Under the pieces are notes generated by a model that was not told the origin of the DNA, made no database searches, and worked only from the letters and a program-made list of their open reading frames with translations. Position numbers and translations under genes: made by a program. From the NCBI GenBank assembly GCA_030600745.1, contig JAUVLL010000139.1:1-8152 (forward strand): a DNA stretch of 8,152 nucleotides, in the 5' to 3' direction. This stretch comes from Spirochaetaceae bacterium (GTDB lineage: Bacteria > Spirochaetota > Spirochaetia > B11-G9). Shown here piece by piece: positions 1-5,876 of the stretch; positions within the stretch are counted from its first letter, which is position 1, and the number at the start of each line of letters is the position of its first letter.

Positions 1-767
1 GTCAGTATCAGCATGATGTAGACCAGAAAGAGCTTAAGCACTCTCTGGACGATGTTGTGGCATTTTGTGTTAACAGGGTCGGGGTGGAGGTTAATACTGC
101 CAGTGCCAGACTGTTAAGGTATGTTTCCGGACTATCGGGTAAACTGGCGTCTGCCATTGTTAAATACAGGGATGAAAAAGGTCCGTTCGGGTCCAGATCA
201 GCAGTTCTTGCTGTTCCCGGTATGGGCGCAAAATCATATCAGCAGTCTGCAGGGTTTTTAAGGGTTCGAGGGGCAGGTAATCCTCTTGATAATTCTGCTG
301 TTCACCCTGAAAGTTATCATATAGTCAAAGAAATGGCTGTAGATACCGGAATAGATGTAGGAGAGCTGATTGAAAATGGACCTGTTTTAAGGAAATTAAT
401 ACTGGAAAATTATGTAGATGATACCATTGGACTTCCAACCATCAGGGATATAATAGATGAGCTTAGGAAACCAGGCCGGGACCCAAGAGAGAGTTTTTCC
501 CTTTTCAGTTTTAAAGAGGGGATTACTTCCCCTGAGGATCTGGAAGAGGGGATGGTATTGCCGGGTATAATAACAAATGTTACTGCCTTTGGGGCATTTG
601 CTGATATAGGAGTGCATCAGGACGGGCTTATCCATATCAGCCAGCTTGCAGACAGATTTGTAAGGAACCCAATGGATATTGTAAAGGTTAACCAGAAGGT
701 TACAGTAAAGGTTATAAGTGTAGATTTGGAACGGAATCGGATTTCCCTTTCCATGAAAGGTTTATAG
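1..767 (+). CDS. tex: Tex family transcription accessory protein, C-terminal part (5' end outside window)
   Basis: The reading frame is open from the left edge (first full codon at base 3) to a TAG at 765-767, giving 254 residues. The fragment begins QYQHDVDQ, a signature of Tex proteins that precedes their helix-hairpin-helix domain, so a GTG at base 57 is internal and not the start. Visible parts are the (HhH)2 nucleic-acid-binding region (roughly fragment residues 25-90, with VNTASA, GPFGSR and VPGMGAKSYQQSAGFLR), the GNPLDNSAVHPESY segment, and a C-terminal S1 RNA-binding domain of about 75 residues (from EEGMVLPGIITNVTAFGAFADIG to ISLSMKGL). Known Tex proteins are about 720-785 residues, so roughly the last third is present. 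It ends directly after S1 without the tail seen in some relatives. In characterised bacteria Tex binds RNA and associates with transcription; its cytoplasmic role is conserved but incompletely defined. The identification is secure. Confidence 0.95.
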   Translation, partial: QYQHDVDQKELKHSLDDVVAFCVNRVGVEVNTASARLLRYVSGLSGKLASAIVKYRDEKGPFGSRSAVLAVPGMGAKSYQQSAGFLRVRGAGNPLDNSAVHPESYHIVKEMAVDTGIDVGELIENGPVLRKLILENYVDDTIGLPTIRDIIDELRKPGRDPRESFSLFSFKEGITSPEDLEEGMVLPGIITNVTAFGAFADIGVHQDGLIHISQLADRFVRNPMDIVKVNQKVTVKVISVDLERNRISLSMKGL

Positions 768-773
768 ATATAT

Positions 774-809
774 ATTGGTAGGGGCGACCGGCTGATCGCC
801 CCTACCAAT
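774..809. repeat. Perfect inverted repeat, 14-bp arms, GGGGCGA core
   Basis: ATTGGTAGGGGCGA (774-787) and its exact reverse complement TCGCCCCTACCAAT (796-809) flank an 8-base loop, CCGGCTGA. The structure starts 7 bp after the tex stop codon. It could fold as a strong RNA hairpin and slow or stop transcription leaving tex, but no T-tract follows the stem, so it is not a canonical intrinsic terminator. The GTAGGGGCGA...TCGCCCCTAC style recalls palindromic REP/MITE-like units scattered in many bacterial genomes; that resemblance is from memory. The arms are seen directly, and the repeat-family assignment is inference. Confidence 0.75.
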
Positions 810-840
810 GGTACATCGTGGTCGGTATGACAAGAGGTAA

Positions 841-860
841 GGGCGAATAATTATTCGCCC
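841..860. repeat. 20-bp perfect palindrome sharing the GGGCGA core
   Basis: GGGCGAATAATTATTCGCCC is a perfect 20-bp palindrome. Its outer GGGCGA/CGCCC ends match the ends of the inverted repeat at 774-809, 31 bp upstream, while the AT-rich centre differs. The two together look like a composite intergenic repeat unit. The palindrome ends only 4 bp before the GGGGAG ribosome-binding site of the next gene, so an RNA hairpin here could influence its translation. Copy number elsewhere in the genome cannot be seen from this window. Confidence 0.7.
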
Positions 861-864
861 CAAC

Positions 865-870
865 GGGGAG
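865..870 (+). promoter_or_regulatory. Ribosome-binding site of the M16C protease, possibly sequestered
   Basis: GGGGAG lies 5 bases before the ATG at 876 and decides that start. The four G residues (865-868) can pair with CCCC at 858-861 across an AAC loop. Three of those four C residues also belong to the right arm of the 841-860 palindrome, so the two hairpins compete. This suggests a possible structural control of translation, which is inference. Confidence 0.6.
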
Positions 871-875
871 ATATA

Positions 876-3833
876 ATGCAGACAATACAACCAGGAGACA
901 GAATACATGGGTTTACCCTTACATCTGTTTCCGATCAGGAAGAATACAAGGGAAAGGGATATACCTTTAAACACGATAAAACCGGATTGGAGCTGTTTCA
1001 TTTAAATAATGATGATACAGAGAATCTTTTTTCATTTACATTTAAAACCCCTGCTGCTGATAATAAAGGGGTTGCTCATATACTGGAGCATTCGGTACTT
1101 TCCGGATCCAGAAAATATCCGGTTAAAGATCCCTTTATGGCATTAATGAAAGGCAGCATGAATACCTTTTTAAACGCCATGACATACCCCGAAAAAACAG
1201 TTTACCCGGCAGCGTCACCCGTTGAGAAAGATTATTTTAATATGATGTCAGTATATGCAGATGCTGTATTTTTTCCTCTTCTAAAAAAGGAAGTTTTTCA
1301 TCAGGAAGGGCATCGCCTGGAGTTTGATGAAGATGGGAATTTAAAAATAGTAGGTATTGTTTTTAATGAAATGAAGGGCGCTTACTCGGATCACGATTCT
1401 ATAGTTGGTGAATGGAGTTACAGATCATTATTTCCTGATACCCAGTACCATTACGATTCCGGTGGTGAGCCTGGAGCCATACCTGATCTTAGTTATGACG
1501 AGTTTATAAATTATCATGAAACATACTATCATCCCTCGAACTGCAGAGTGTTTCTTTATGGAAATATTCCATCGGAAAAGCAGCTGCAGTTTTTGGAAGA
1601 TGGATTTTTGAATGGTTTTGTAAAAAAGAAGGTAGATACAGAAATAAAAAGCCAGGTTCGTTGGAGTAAACCCCGTTCTTCGGAGTTCACCTCCCCTTTA
1701 ACAGATGATGAGGATCCAAAAGGTAAGTCAACAATTGCTGTAAACTGGTTGATGAAAGATATTGGGAATCCTATGGATCTTCTTAGTCTTGAAGTTTTAA
1801 GTGATATCCTTCTTTCCAATAGTGGGTCTCCTCTCTATAAAGCAATTGTTGATTCCGGTCTTGGAGCAGATATTTCTCCTGTCAGCGGTCTGGAGACGGA
1901 TGTGAGGGAGCTGATCTTTTCTGCTGGTATTCGGGGTACGGATCCTGATAAAAAGGAAGTCTTTGAAAAATTACTTGAAGATGAATTAATAAAGATAGTA
2001 GAAGCAGGGCTTATTCCTGATATTGTTAAAGGCGCTCTCAAAAGAGTTGAATTTAGAAACAGGGAGATAAAGGGGGGTGCTCCTTTTGGTTTAAGATTGA
2101 TGGGGAAGTCTCTCCGTGGATGGCTTCATGGTTACTCTCCTGAAACAACTCTGGAGTTTTCCCGTTGGATGGAGGAGCTTAAGGATAAAGTTACAGCTGA
2201 CGGTAAATATTTTGAGAAACTTGTTAAAGAGATTTTTCTTGACAATAATCACAGAGCAACTGTAGTAGTTTGCCCTGATACTACACATACCAGGAAACAG
2301 GAGGAAACCCTTAATCTGCGGGTAAGAAATATTAGAAGTGCAATGGATGCCGGAGAAGAAGCAGAAATCAGAGAGGAAAACAAAGCTCTCAGGCTGTTTC
2401 AGGATACTCCTGACAGGGATGAGGATACTGCAAAAATACCATCTCTTTCACTGGATGATTTGCCTGTTGATATAGCATATATTGATACGAAAGTTTCTTC
2501 TATTGGAGATATGCCTGTTTACAGTCATGATCTTTTTACAAATGGAATCGATTATGTAGATTACAGTTTTGATATCCGGGGACTTAATGAAGAAGAGCGG
2601 ATGTATCTTCCCCTGTTTACTAAAATGGTTACTACAGGTTCTCTGCCTGATATCCCGTATGATGAGGTTGCAAGAATATTTACACTTATTACCGGTGGAT
2701 TCGGGTCTTTCCTTGAATCAAGTGTAATTCATCCTGATAGAAAAATATTAAAAGATTCTGCTTTTTTTCGTGTAAAATTCCTGGAATATGATTATAAAAA
2801 AGCTCTTGATATTGTTCTTAGGATGTTTAAAGAGAGTATGCTTTCTGAAGAGAAGAGGTTAAAAGATGTTCTTACAGAGATGAAAAATGATTATTTGGCA
2901 GCTGTAATTCCTTCAGGTAATGCATTTGCCACTCTTAGGGCAGGAAGCAGGTTAAGTGAAACTCTCAGGAGAGAAGAACAGTGGAGGGGTATAGATCAGC
3001 TGCTTTTCTTAAATAAAATAAATGAGGATACAGGTTCCGCCAGTTTAAAAAAGATTGGAAAAATTCTGGAATCTATAAGAGAAAAAGTGCTGACCAGTAA
3101 GATGCTGAGTCTTAACATTACTGCTTCCGATAAAGAAATTGCTAAACTTCAGAATTATCTTGAAGAGATTTTGATTGACTTCCCTGTTGGAGATGAATAT
3201 AAAATTAATTCCCAACCTGGTAACAGCCTGGAATATATGGAACAGGAGAGTATTATTATTTCATCACCTGTTTCCTATTCCGCTCAGGCTTTTAGATCAT
3301 CTTTAATTGAATCAAAGGAGTATGGAGCTGAAATACTTCTTTCCCATATCCTTCGCACGGATTATCTCTGGGAAAATGTACGTATGAAGGGCGGGGCCTA
3401 TGGTGCATCTGCATCTGCAAATGGGATGGAAGGTATTTTTAGTTTTTCATCATACAGAGATCCTAATATTGAAAAAACCATTGATGCTTTTAAAGAGGGA
3501 TTGGGACTTTTTTCCAGGGAAGGTATTAAGGAAGATGTACTTGAAAAGGCAATTATTACTATTGTCGGAAAAGATGTACGTCCCCAGTCTCCCGGGGAAA
3601 AGAGTATAATAGGTTTTATAAGAAAGCTGTATAATATTACCGATGATATTAGAAAAACCAGGAGAAAATCGATTATGGAGGCTGATTCTGCTTTACTTAA
3701 GGCGGCAGCAGGAAGATTATTAAAAAGCATGTCTGAGTCTGCAATTGTTGTAATGGCAGGAAAAGAAGACCTGGGGAAAGCATCAGAATCATTAAAGGAA
3801 TTAATGGATAATAGTATAAATTTATCTCAGTAA
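876..3833 (+). CDS. M16C zinc metallopeptidase, presequence protease (PreP) family
   Basis: This 985-residue protein has the length and layout of PreP/PITRM1-like enzymes, which enclose short unfolded peptides in a two-halved chamber and degrade them. The inverted zinc motif HxxEH is intact as HILEH (His68, catalytic Glu71, His72), followed by the family block SVLSGSRKYPVKDPF. The third zinc ligand is Glu165 in GIVFNEMKGAYSDHDS. The C-terminal half carries the substrate-contact loop VRMKGGAYG (Arg836, Tyr842). All catalytic elements expected of an active enzyme are therefore present. Approximate order: catalytic M16 domain 20-270, inactive M16 repeat 290-480, charged linker near 480-540, M16C-associated region 540-750, final M16 repeat 750-985. 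There is no signal peptide or membrane segment, so it is probably cytosolic and recycles peptides. The start is set by GGGGAG 5 bases upstream. It may be read through from tex, but two palindromes lie in the 108-bp gap. The family call is secure; the physiological substrate is unknown. Confidence 0.95.
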   Translation: MQTIQPGDRIHGFTLTSVSDQEEYKGKGYTFKHDKTGLELFHLNNDDTENLFSFTFKTPAADNKGVAHILEHSVLSGSRKYPVKDPFMALMKGSMNTFLNAMTYPEKTVYPAASPVEKDYFNMMSVYADAVFFPLLKKEVFHQEGHRLEFDEDGNLKIVGIVFNEMKGAYSDHDSIVGEWSYRSLFPDTQYHYDSGGEPGAIPDLSYDEFINYHETYYHPSNCRVFLYGNIPSEKQLQFLEDGFLNGFVKKKVDTEIKSQVRWSKPRSSEFTSPLTDDEDPKGKSTIAVNWLMKDIGNPMDLLSLEVLSDILLSNSGSPLYKAIVDSGLGADISPVSGLETDVRELIFSAGIRGTDPDKKEVFEKLLEDELIKIVEAGLIPDIVKGALKRVEFRNREIKGGAPFGLRLMGKSLRGWLHGYSPETTLEFSRWMEELKDKVTADGKYFEKLVKEIFLDNNHRATVVVCPDTTHTRKQEETLNLRVRNIRSAMDAGEEAEIREENKALRLFQDTPDRDEDTAKIPSLSLDDLPVDIAYIDTKVSSIGDMPVYSHDLFTNGIDYVDYSFDIRGLNEEERMYLPLFTKMVTTGSLPDIPYDEVARIFTLITGGFGSFLESSVIHPDRKILKDSAFFRVKFLEYDYKKALDIVLRMFKESMLSEEKRLKDVLTEMKNDYLAAVIPSGNAFATLRAGSRLSETLRREEQWRGIDQLLFLNKINEDTGSASLKKIGKILESIREKVLTSKMLSLNITASDKEIAKLQNYLEEILIDFPVGDEYKINSQPGNSLEYMEQESIIISSPVSYSAQAFRSSLIESKEYGAEILLSHILRTDYLWENVRMKGGAYGASASANGMEGIFSFSSYRDPNIEKTIDAFKEGLGLFSREGIKEDVLEKAIITIVGKDVRPQSPGEKSIIGFIRKLYNITDDIRKTRRKSIMEADSALLKAAAGRLLKSMSESAIVVMAGKEDLGKASESLKELMDNSINLSQ

Positions 3834-3924
3834 CAGAGAAACTATTGCCGGATGGTGATTTTTTTCAGATATTTTACTTTGCGGTATGGATTGGAAGAGT
3901 AATATGAAAGATAATCCTCTGGAA

Positions 3925-3972
3925 AAATAGATAAATTGGAAAGGAGAAAATATTTTTCTCCAGTATCTATTT
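3925..3972. terminator. Candidate bidirectional terminator between convergent genes
   Basis: A hairpin GGAGAAAA-TAT-TTTTCTCC (3943-3961, 8-bp perfect stem) is nested inside a second inverted repeat, AAATAGATA (3925-3933) with TATCTATTT (3964-3972). It lies between the stop of the M16C protease (3833) and the stop of the convergent GDPD gene (3967-3969); its right arm includes the last codons of the latter. The minus-strand stem is followed by TTTCC and then AT-rich sequence, while the plus strand has no clear T-run. The stem is AT-rich, so strength is doubtful. Position is the best argument for termination. The remainder of 3834-3924 shows nothing I can support. Confidence 0.4.
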
Positions 3973-4776
3973 ACGGAGCTTCCCAATCTCATTCATTGTA
4001 TCAATCAGCAGTCTGGGATTATCAGTCATAATGGCATCAACACCCATATTGTAAAATCGGATCATTTCTGACTTCTTGTTGACAGTCCAGACATGAACCA
4101 TTACTCCTTTTTTATGGAGGTTCTGTATAAAGGATTTAGTGATTACTTTAATTTTGTTGTTATATTCCGGTACCTGGACAGCATCTGCATTGAAGTTTCT
4201 ATGAAATCCAAGTAGACCAATTTTATTCAGAATAACAATATTACGTATTTCAGATCGTGAAAAGGAGCTTGAAATTTCCGGTATCGTTTTTCTCAGGCTT
4301 TTTATCATACTTTTGTGGAAGCTGGCACCAAGAACTCTCTCCTGGGCATTATTTTTTCTGACTATCCTTGCAAACTCTTTCACAAGTTCAATGTTATCAT
4401 CTTTCAGATCGACATTAAACCTAATATCGGGGTTTTCCATCAGAACCTCATCAAGTGTAGCCATGGTTATACCTTTTCCTCTGAATGGAAATGTTTTTCC
4501 ATCATCCATTGTAAACATATTACCGGCATCCACATTCATCAGTTCTTTGTATGTTTTTTCCGATACAAGTCCTTTTATTCCAGTAAGTCTTTCCACTGTA
4601 TCATCGTGCCAGATAACACAAACACCATCCCTGGTCAGGTGAACATCAGTTTCTATACAGTCTACACCCAGTTTTGCAGCGCTTATAAATGCAGGAAGAG
4701 TATTTTCCGGAAAGAATGCGGAGTCTCCCCTGTGAGCTACTATTCGAAGGGGTTTATTAAAAAACGGATGTTTCAT
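3967..4776 (-). CDS. Glycerophosphodiester phosphodiesterase family protein (GDPD)
   Basis: This 269-residue protein should hydrolyse glycerophosphodiesters (deacylated phospholipid headgroups) to glycerol 3-phosphate and an alcohol, with a divalent metal in a TIM barrel. Diagnostic motifs are in order: HRG at 15-17, PENT at 23-26, the metal-binding pair E42-T-D44, the catalytic HD at 57-58, NVDLK at 121-125, HVWTVN at 228-233, and the closing GVDAIMTDNP around 245-254. Length is typical of cytosolic UgpQ-type enzymes. No signal peptide is seen, unlike periplasmic GlpQ, so a cytosolic location is inferred. It stands alone on the minus strand, converging on the M16C protease and diverging from the glycosyltransferase. 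The ATG at 4776 is the only usable start: the upstream frame soon meets a stop and offers no ATG, GTG or TTG. No Shine-Dalgarno precedes it. Substrate range within the family is not predictable from this sequence. Confidence 0.93.
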   Translation of the reverse strand: MKHPFFNKPLRIVAHRGDSAFFPENTLPAFISAAKLGVDCIETDVHLTRDGVCVIWHDDTVERLTGIKGLVSEKTYKELMNVDAGNMFTMDDGKTFPFRGKGITMATLDEVLMENPDIRFNVDLKDDNIELVKEFARIVRKNNAQERVLGASFHKSMIKSLRKTIPEISSSFSRSEIRNIVILNKIGLLGFHRNFNADAVQVPEYNNKIKVITKSFIQNLHKKGVMVHVWTVNKKSEMIRFYNMGVDAIMTDNPRLLIDTMNEIGKLRK

Positions 4777-4782
4777 CTTTGT

Positions 4783-4811
4783 ATAATAGATCGTAATGAG
4801 TTTTCGTACAA
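4783..4811 (-). promoter_or_regulatory. Sigma70-type promoter of the GDPD gene, predicting a leaderless mRNA
   Basis: On the minus strand, TTGTAC (4811-4806) and TATTAT (4788-4783, one mismatch to TATAAT) are separated by exactly 17 bp. The -35 matches the consensus only in TTG. Six bases separate the -10 hexamer from the ATG at 4776, so transcription would begin at or next to the A of the start codon. The absence of any Shine-Dalgarno sequence agrees with leaderless translation. The elements are seen; the start site is inference. Confidence 0.55.
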
Positions 4812-4817
4812 GAATCT

Positions 4818-4961
4818 ATGAAACATATTTTTTCTTTAGTAATTTCATTAACAGTCTTTGAAGGTATTGAGGGTATTGTAGTATCTATAAGTATTTTTGC
4901 AATGGAACCAAGGCTTAGTTTCTGTTATTACAGTCTATCTGCAATAATAATCCCTCTGTAA
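4818..4961 (+). other. Small hydrophobic ORF (47 aa) or decayed membrane-protein remnant
   Basis: An ATG at 4818 opens a 47-codon frame ending in TAA at 4959-4961. The peptide starts MKHIFSLVISLTVFEG and is strongly hydrophobic, with one or two possible membrane segments. Reading past the TAA in the same frame gives another hydrophobic run, QVLYILLMLTSLIISYVKN, reaching into the glycosyltransferase start region. This could be a small membrane protein, or the remains of a larger one with a nonsense mutation. No Shine-Dalgarno precedes it, and AT-rich noncoding DNA often reads as hydrophobic protein, so support is weak. It sits in the 231-bp divergent gap, which otherwise holds only the GDPD promoter and the palindrome at 4994-5006. 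Confidence 0.2.
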
Positions 4962-4993
4962 CAAGTTTTGTATATACTTCTTATGCTTACTTC

Positions 4994-5006
4994 GCTTATT
5001 ATAAGC
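4994..5006. promoter_or_regulatory. 13-bp palindrome at the glycosyltransferase start
   Basis: GCTTAT-T-ATAAGC is a perfect inverted repeat around one central base, ending 1 base before the ATG at 5008. It contains TATTAT (4997-5002), a -10-like hexamer whose spacing to the ATG resembles that of the GDPD gene. I found no convincing -35 element 16-18 bp upstream. It could be an operator overlapping a promoter, or chance in AT-rich DNA. Confidence 0.3.
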
Positions 5007-5007
5007 T

Positions 5008-5856
5008 ATGTTAAAAACATCCTTACCACTGGTTTCAGTAATTATTCCCGTATACAATCGTTTTGAAATGGCAAAAGAGGCTGTGTCTTCAGTAATCGGA
5101 CAGACTTTTCGGGATCTGGAATTGATTATTATAGATGATGGATCAATCGATATGACTTCTTTACTCCCCACTTATTACAATGATGATTTACGTGTTAAAT
5201 ATATTAAAATTAAACATAGTGGAATGCCTGGTTTAGTGAGGAACAGAGGTGTCGATACAGCACAGGGAAAGTATATTGCATTTCTGGACTCAGATGATCT
5301 GTGGGTATCCGGTAAGATTGAAAAACAGATAAAGTATTTAGAAAAAAATCCTTCCTGCAGAATTGTACATACCAGGGAAACGTGGATCAGAAATGGAAAG
5401 ACCGTAAGTCAGTCAGGTTTTAACCATAAAAGATCCGGTAATATCTTTTCAGATGCCCTTGAAAAATGTATTATTGGGCCTTCTACAGTTCTTATGGAAA
5501 AGTCTCTATATTCTGAACTTGGCGGGTTTGATGAGGATCTGGAGATTGCAGAAGATTACGAACTGTGGCTGAGACTATGCAATAGTAACTCTGTTGGTTA
5601 TATTGATGAGCCTCTTGTTACAAAACGTGCAGGTCATGGAGACCAGCTCTCGGAGAAGTACGAACAGATAGAGATTTTCAGGATAAGAGGTCTGCAGAAC
5701 CTGGTGGAGCAAAAGTACTTTTCTTCGGAAAATCAGAAACTGGCGGAACAGGAACTTGCCCGGAAATGCAGAATATATGCTGCAGGCTGCAGAAAGAGAA
5801 ATAAGAAGGAAGAGGCTGAGCTTCATGAATCCATAGCAGCCAGGTATGAAAAATAA
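5008..5856 (+). CDS. Family 2 glycosyltransferase (GT-A fold)
   Basis: This 282-residue protein transfers a sugar from a nucleotide-sugar donor, most likely in assembly of a surface polysaccharide or glycolipid; donor and acceptor cannot be read from sequence. The N-terminal GT-A domain is complete: VSVIIPVYN (9-17), the donor-binding IIDDGS (41-46), RNRG (78-81), and the metal-binding DxD within LDSDDLW (93-99). A GGFDEDL segment at 172-178 precedes AEDYELWLRL (181-190), where Glu182-Asp183 supply the expected catalytic base motif. The tail after about residue 205 is charged and probably helical, with no membrane segment, so it acts on the cytoplasmic side. An in-frame TAA at 5002-5004 rules out an upstream start, and no Shine-Dalgarno precedes the ATG, so initiation may be leaderless or otherwise atypical. 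ettA follows after 20 bp, implying one transcript, though their functions are not obviously linked. Confidence 0.92.
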   Translation: MLKTSLPLVSVIIPVYNRFEMAKEAVSSVIGQTFRDLELIIIDDGSIDMTSLLPTYYNDDLRVKYIKIKHSGMPGLVRNRGVDTAQGKYIAFLDSDDLWVSGKIEKQIKYLEKNPSCRIVHTRETWIRNGKTVSQSGFNHKRSGNIFSDALEKCIIGPSTVLMEKSLYSELGGFDEDLEIAEDYELWLRLCNSNSVGYIDEPLVTKRAGHGDQLSEKYEQIEIFRIRGLQNLVEQKYFSSENQKLAEQELARKCRIYAAGCRKRNKKEEAELHESIAARYEK

Positions 5857-5866
5857 CAGAATAGTC

Positions 5867-5870
5867 GGAG
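5867..5870 (+). promoter_or_regulatory. Ribosome-binding site of ettA
   Basis: GGAG lies 6 bases before the ATG at 5877, within the 20-bp gap after the glycosyltransferase stop. It fixes the ettA start and supports translation from a shared message. It contrasts with the missing Shine-Dalgarno of the gene just upstream. Confidence 0.7.
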
Positions 5871-5876
5871 AGTTGG

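Noticed and set aside
57..767. GTG at base 57 as the start of a 236-residue protein
   Set aside because: The frame is open to the left edge and the preceding residues (QYQHDVDQ...) are conserved Tex sequence, so the gene is cut by the window and this GTG is an internal valine codon.
774..809. Strong hairpin after tex as a classical intrinsic terminator
   Set aside because: No T-tract follows the stem on either strand; it is better described as a palindromic repeat, though it may still hinder transcription.
3904..3930. Tiny ORF MKDNPLEK with GGAAGAG upstream
   Set aside because: Eight codons with a chance-level ribosome-like sequence in an AT-rich gap; nothing further supports it.
4315..4821. 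168-codon plus-strand frame opposite the GDPD gene
   Set aside because: It is fully explained as an antisense shadow of a gene with intact catalytic motifs; its translation shows no recognisable family and no ribosome site.
4858..4891. Possible glycosyltransferase promoter (TTGAAG with TATAAG)
   Set aside because: The spacer is 22 bp, outside the usable range, and closer pairings match the consensus poorly.
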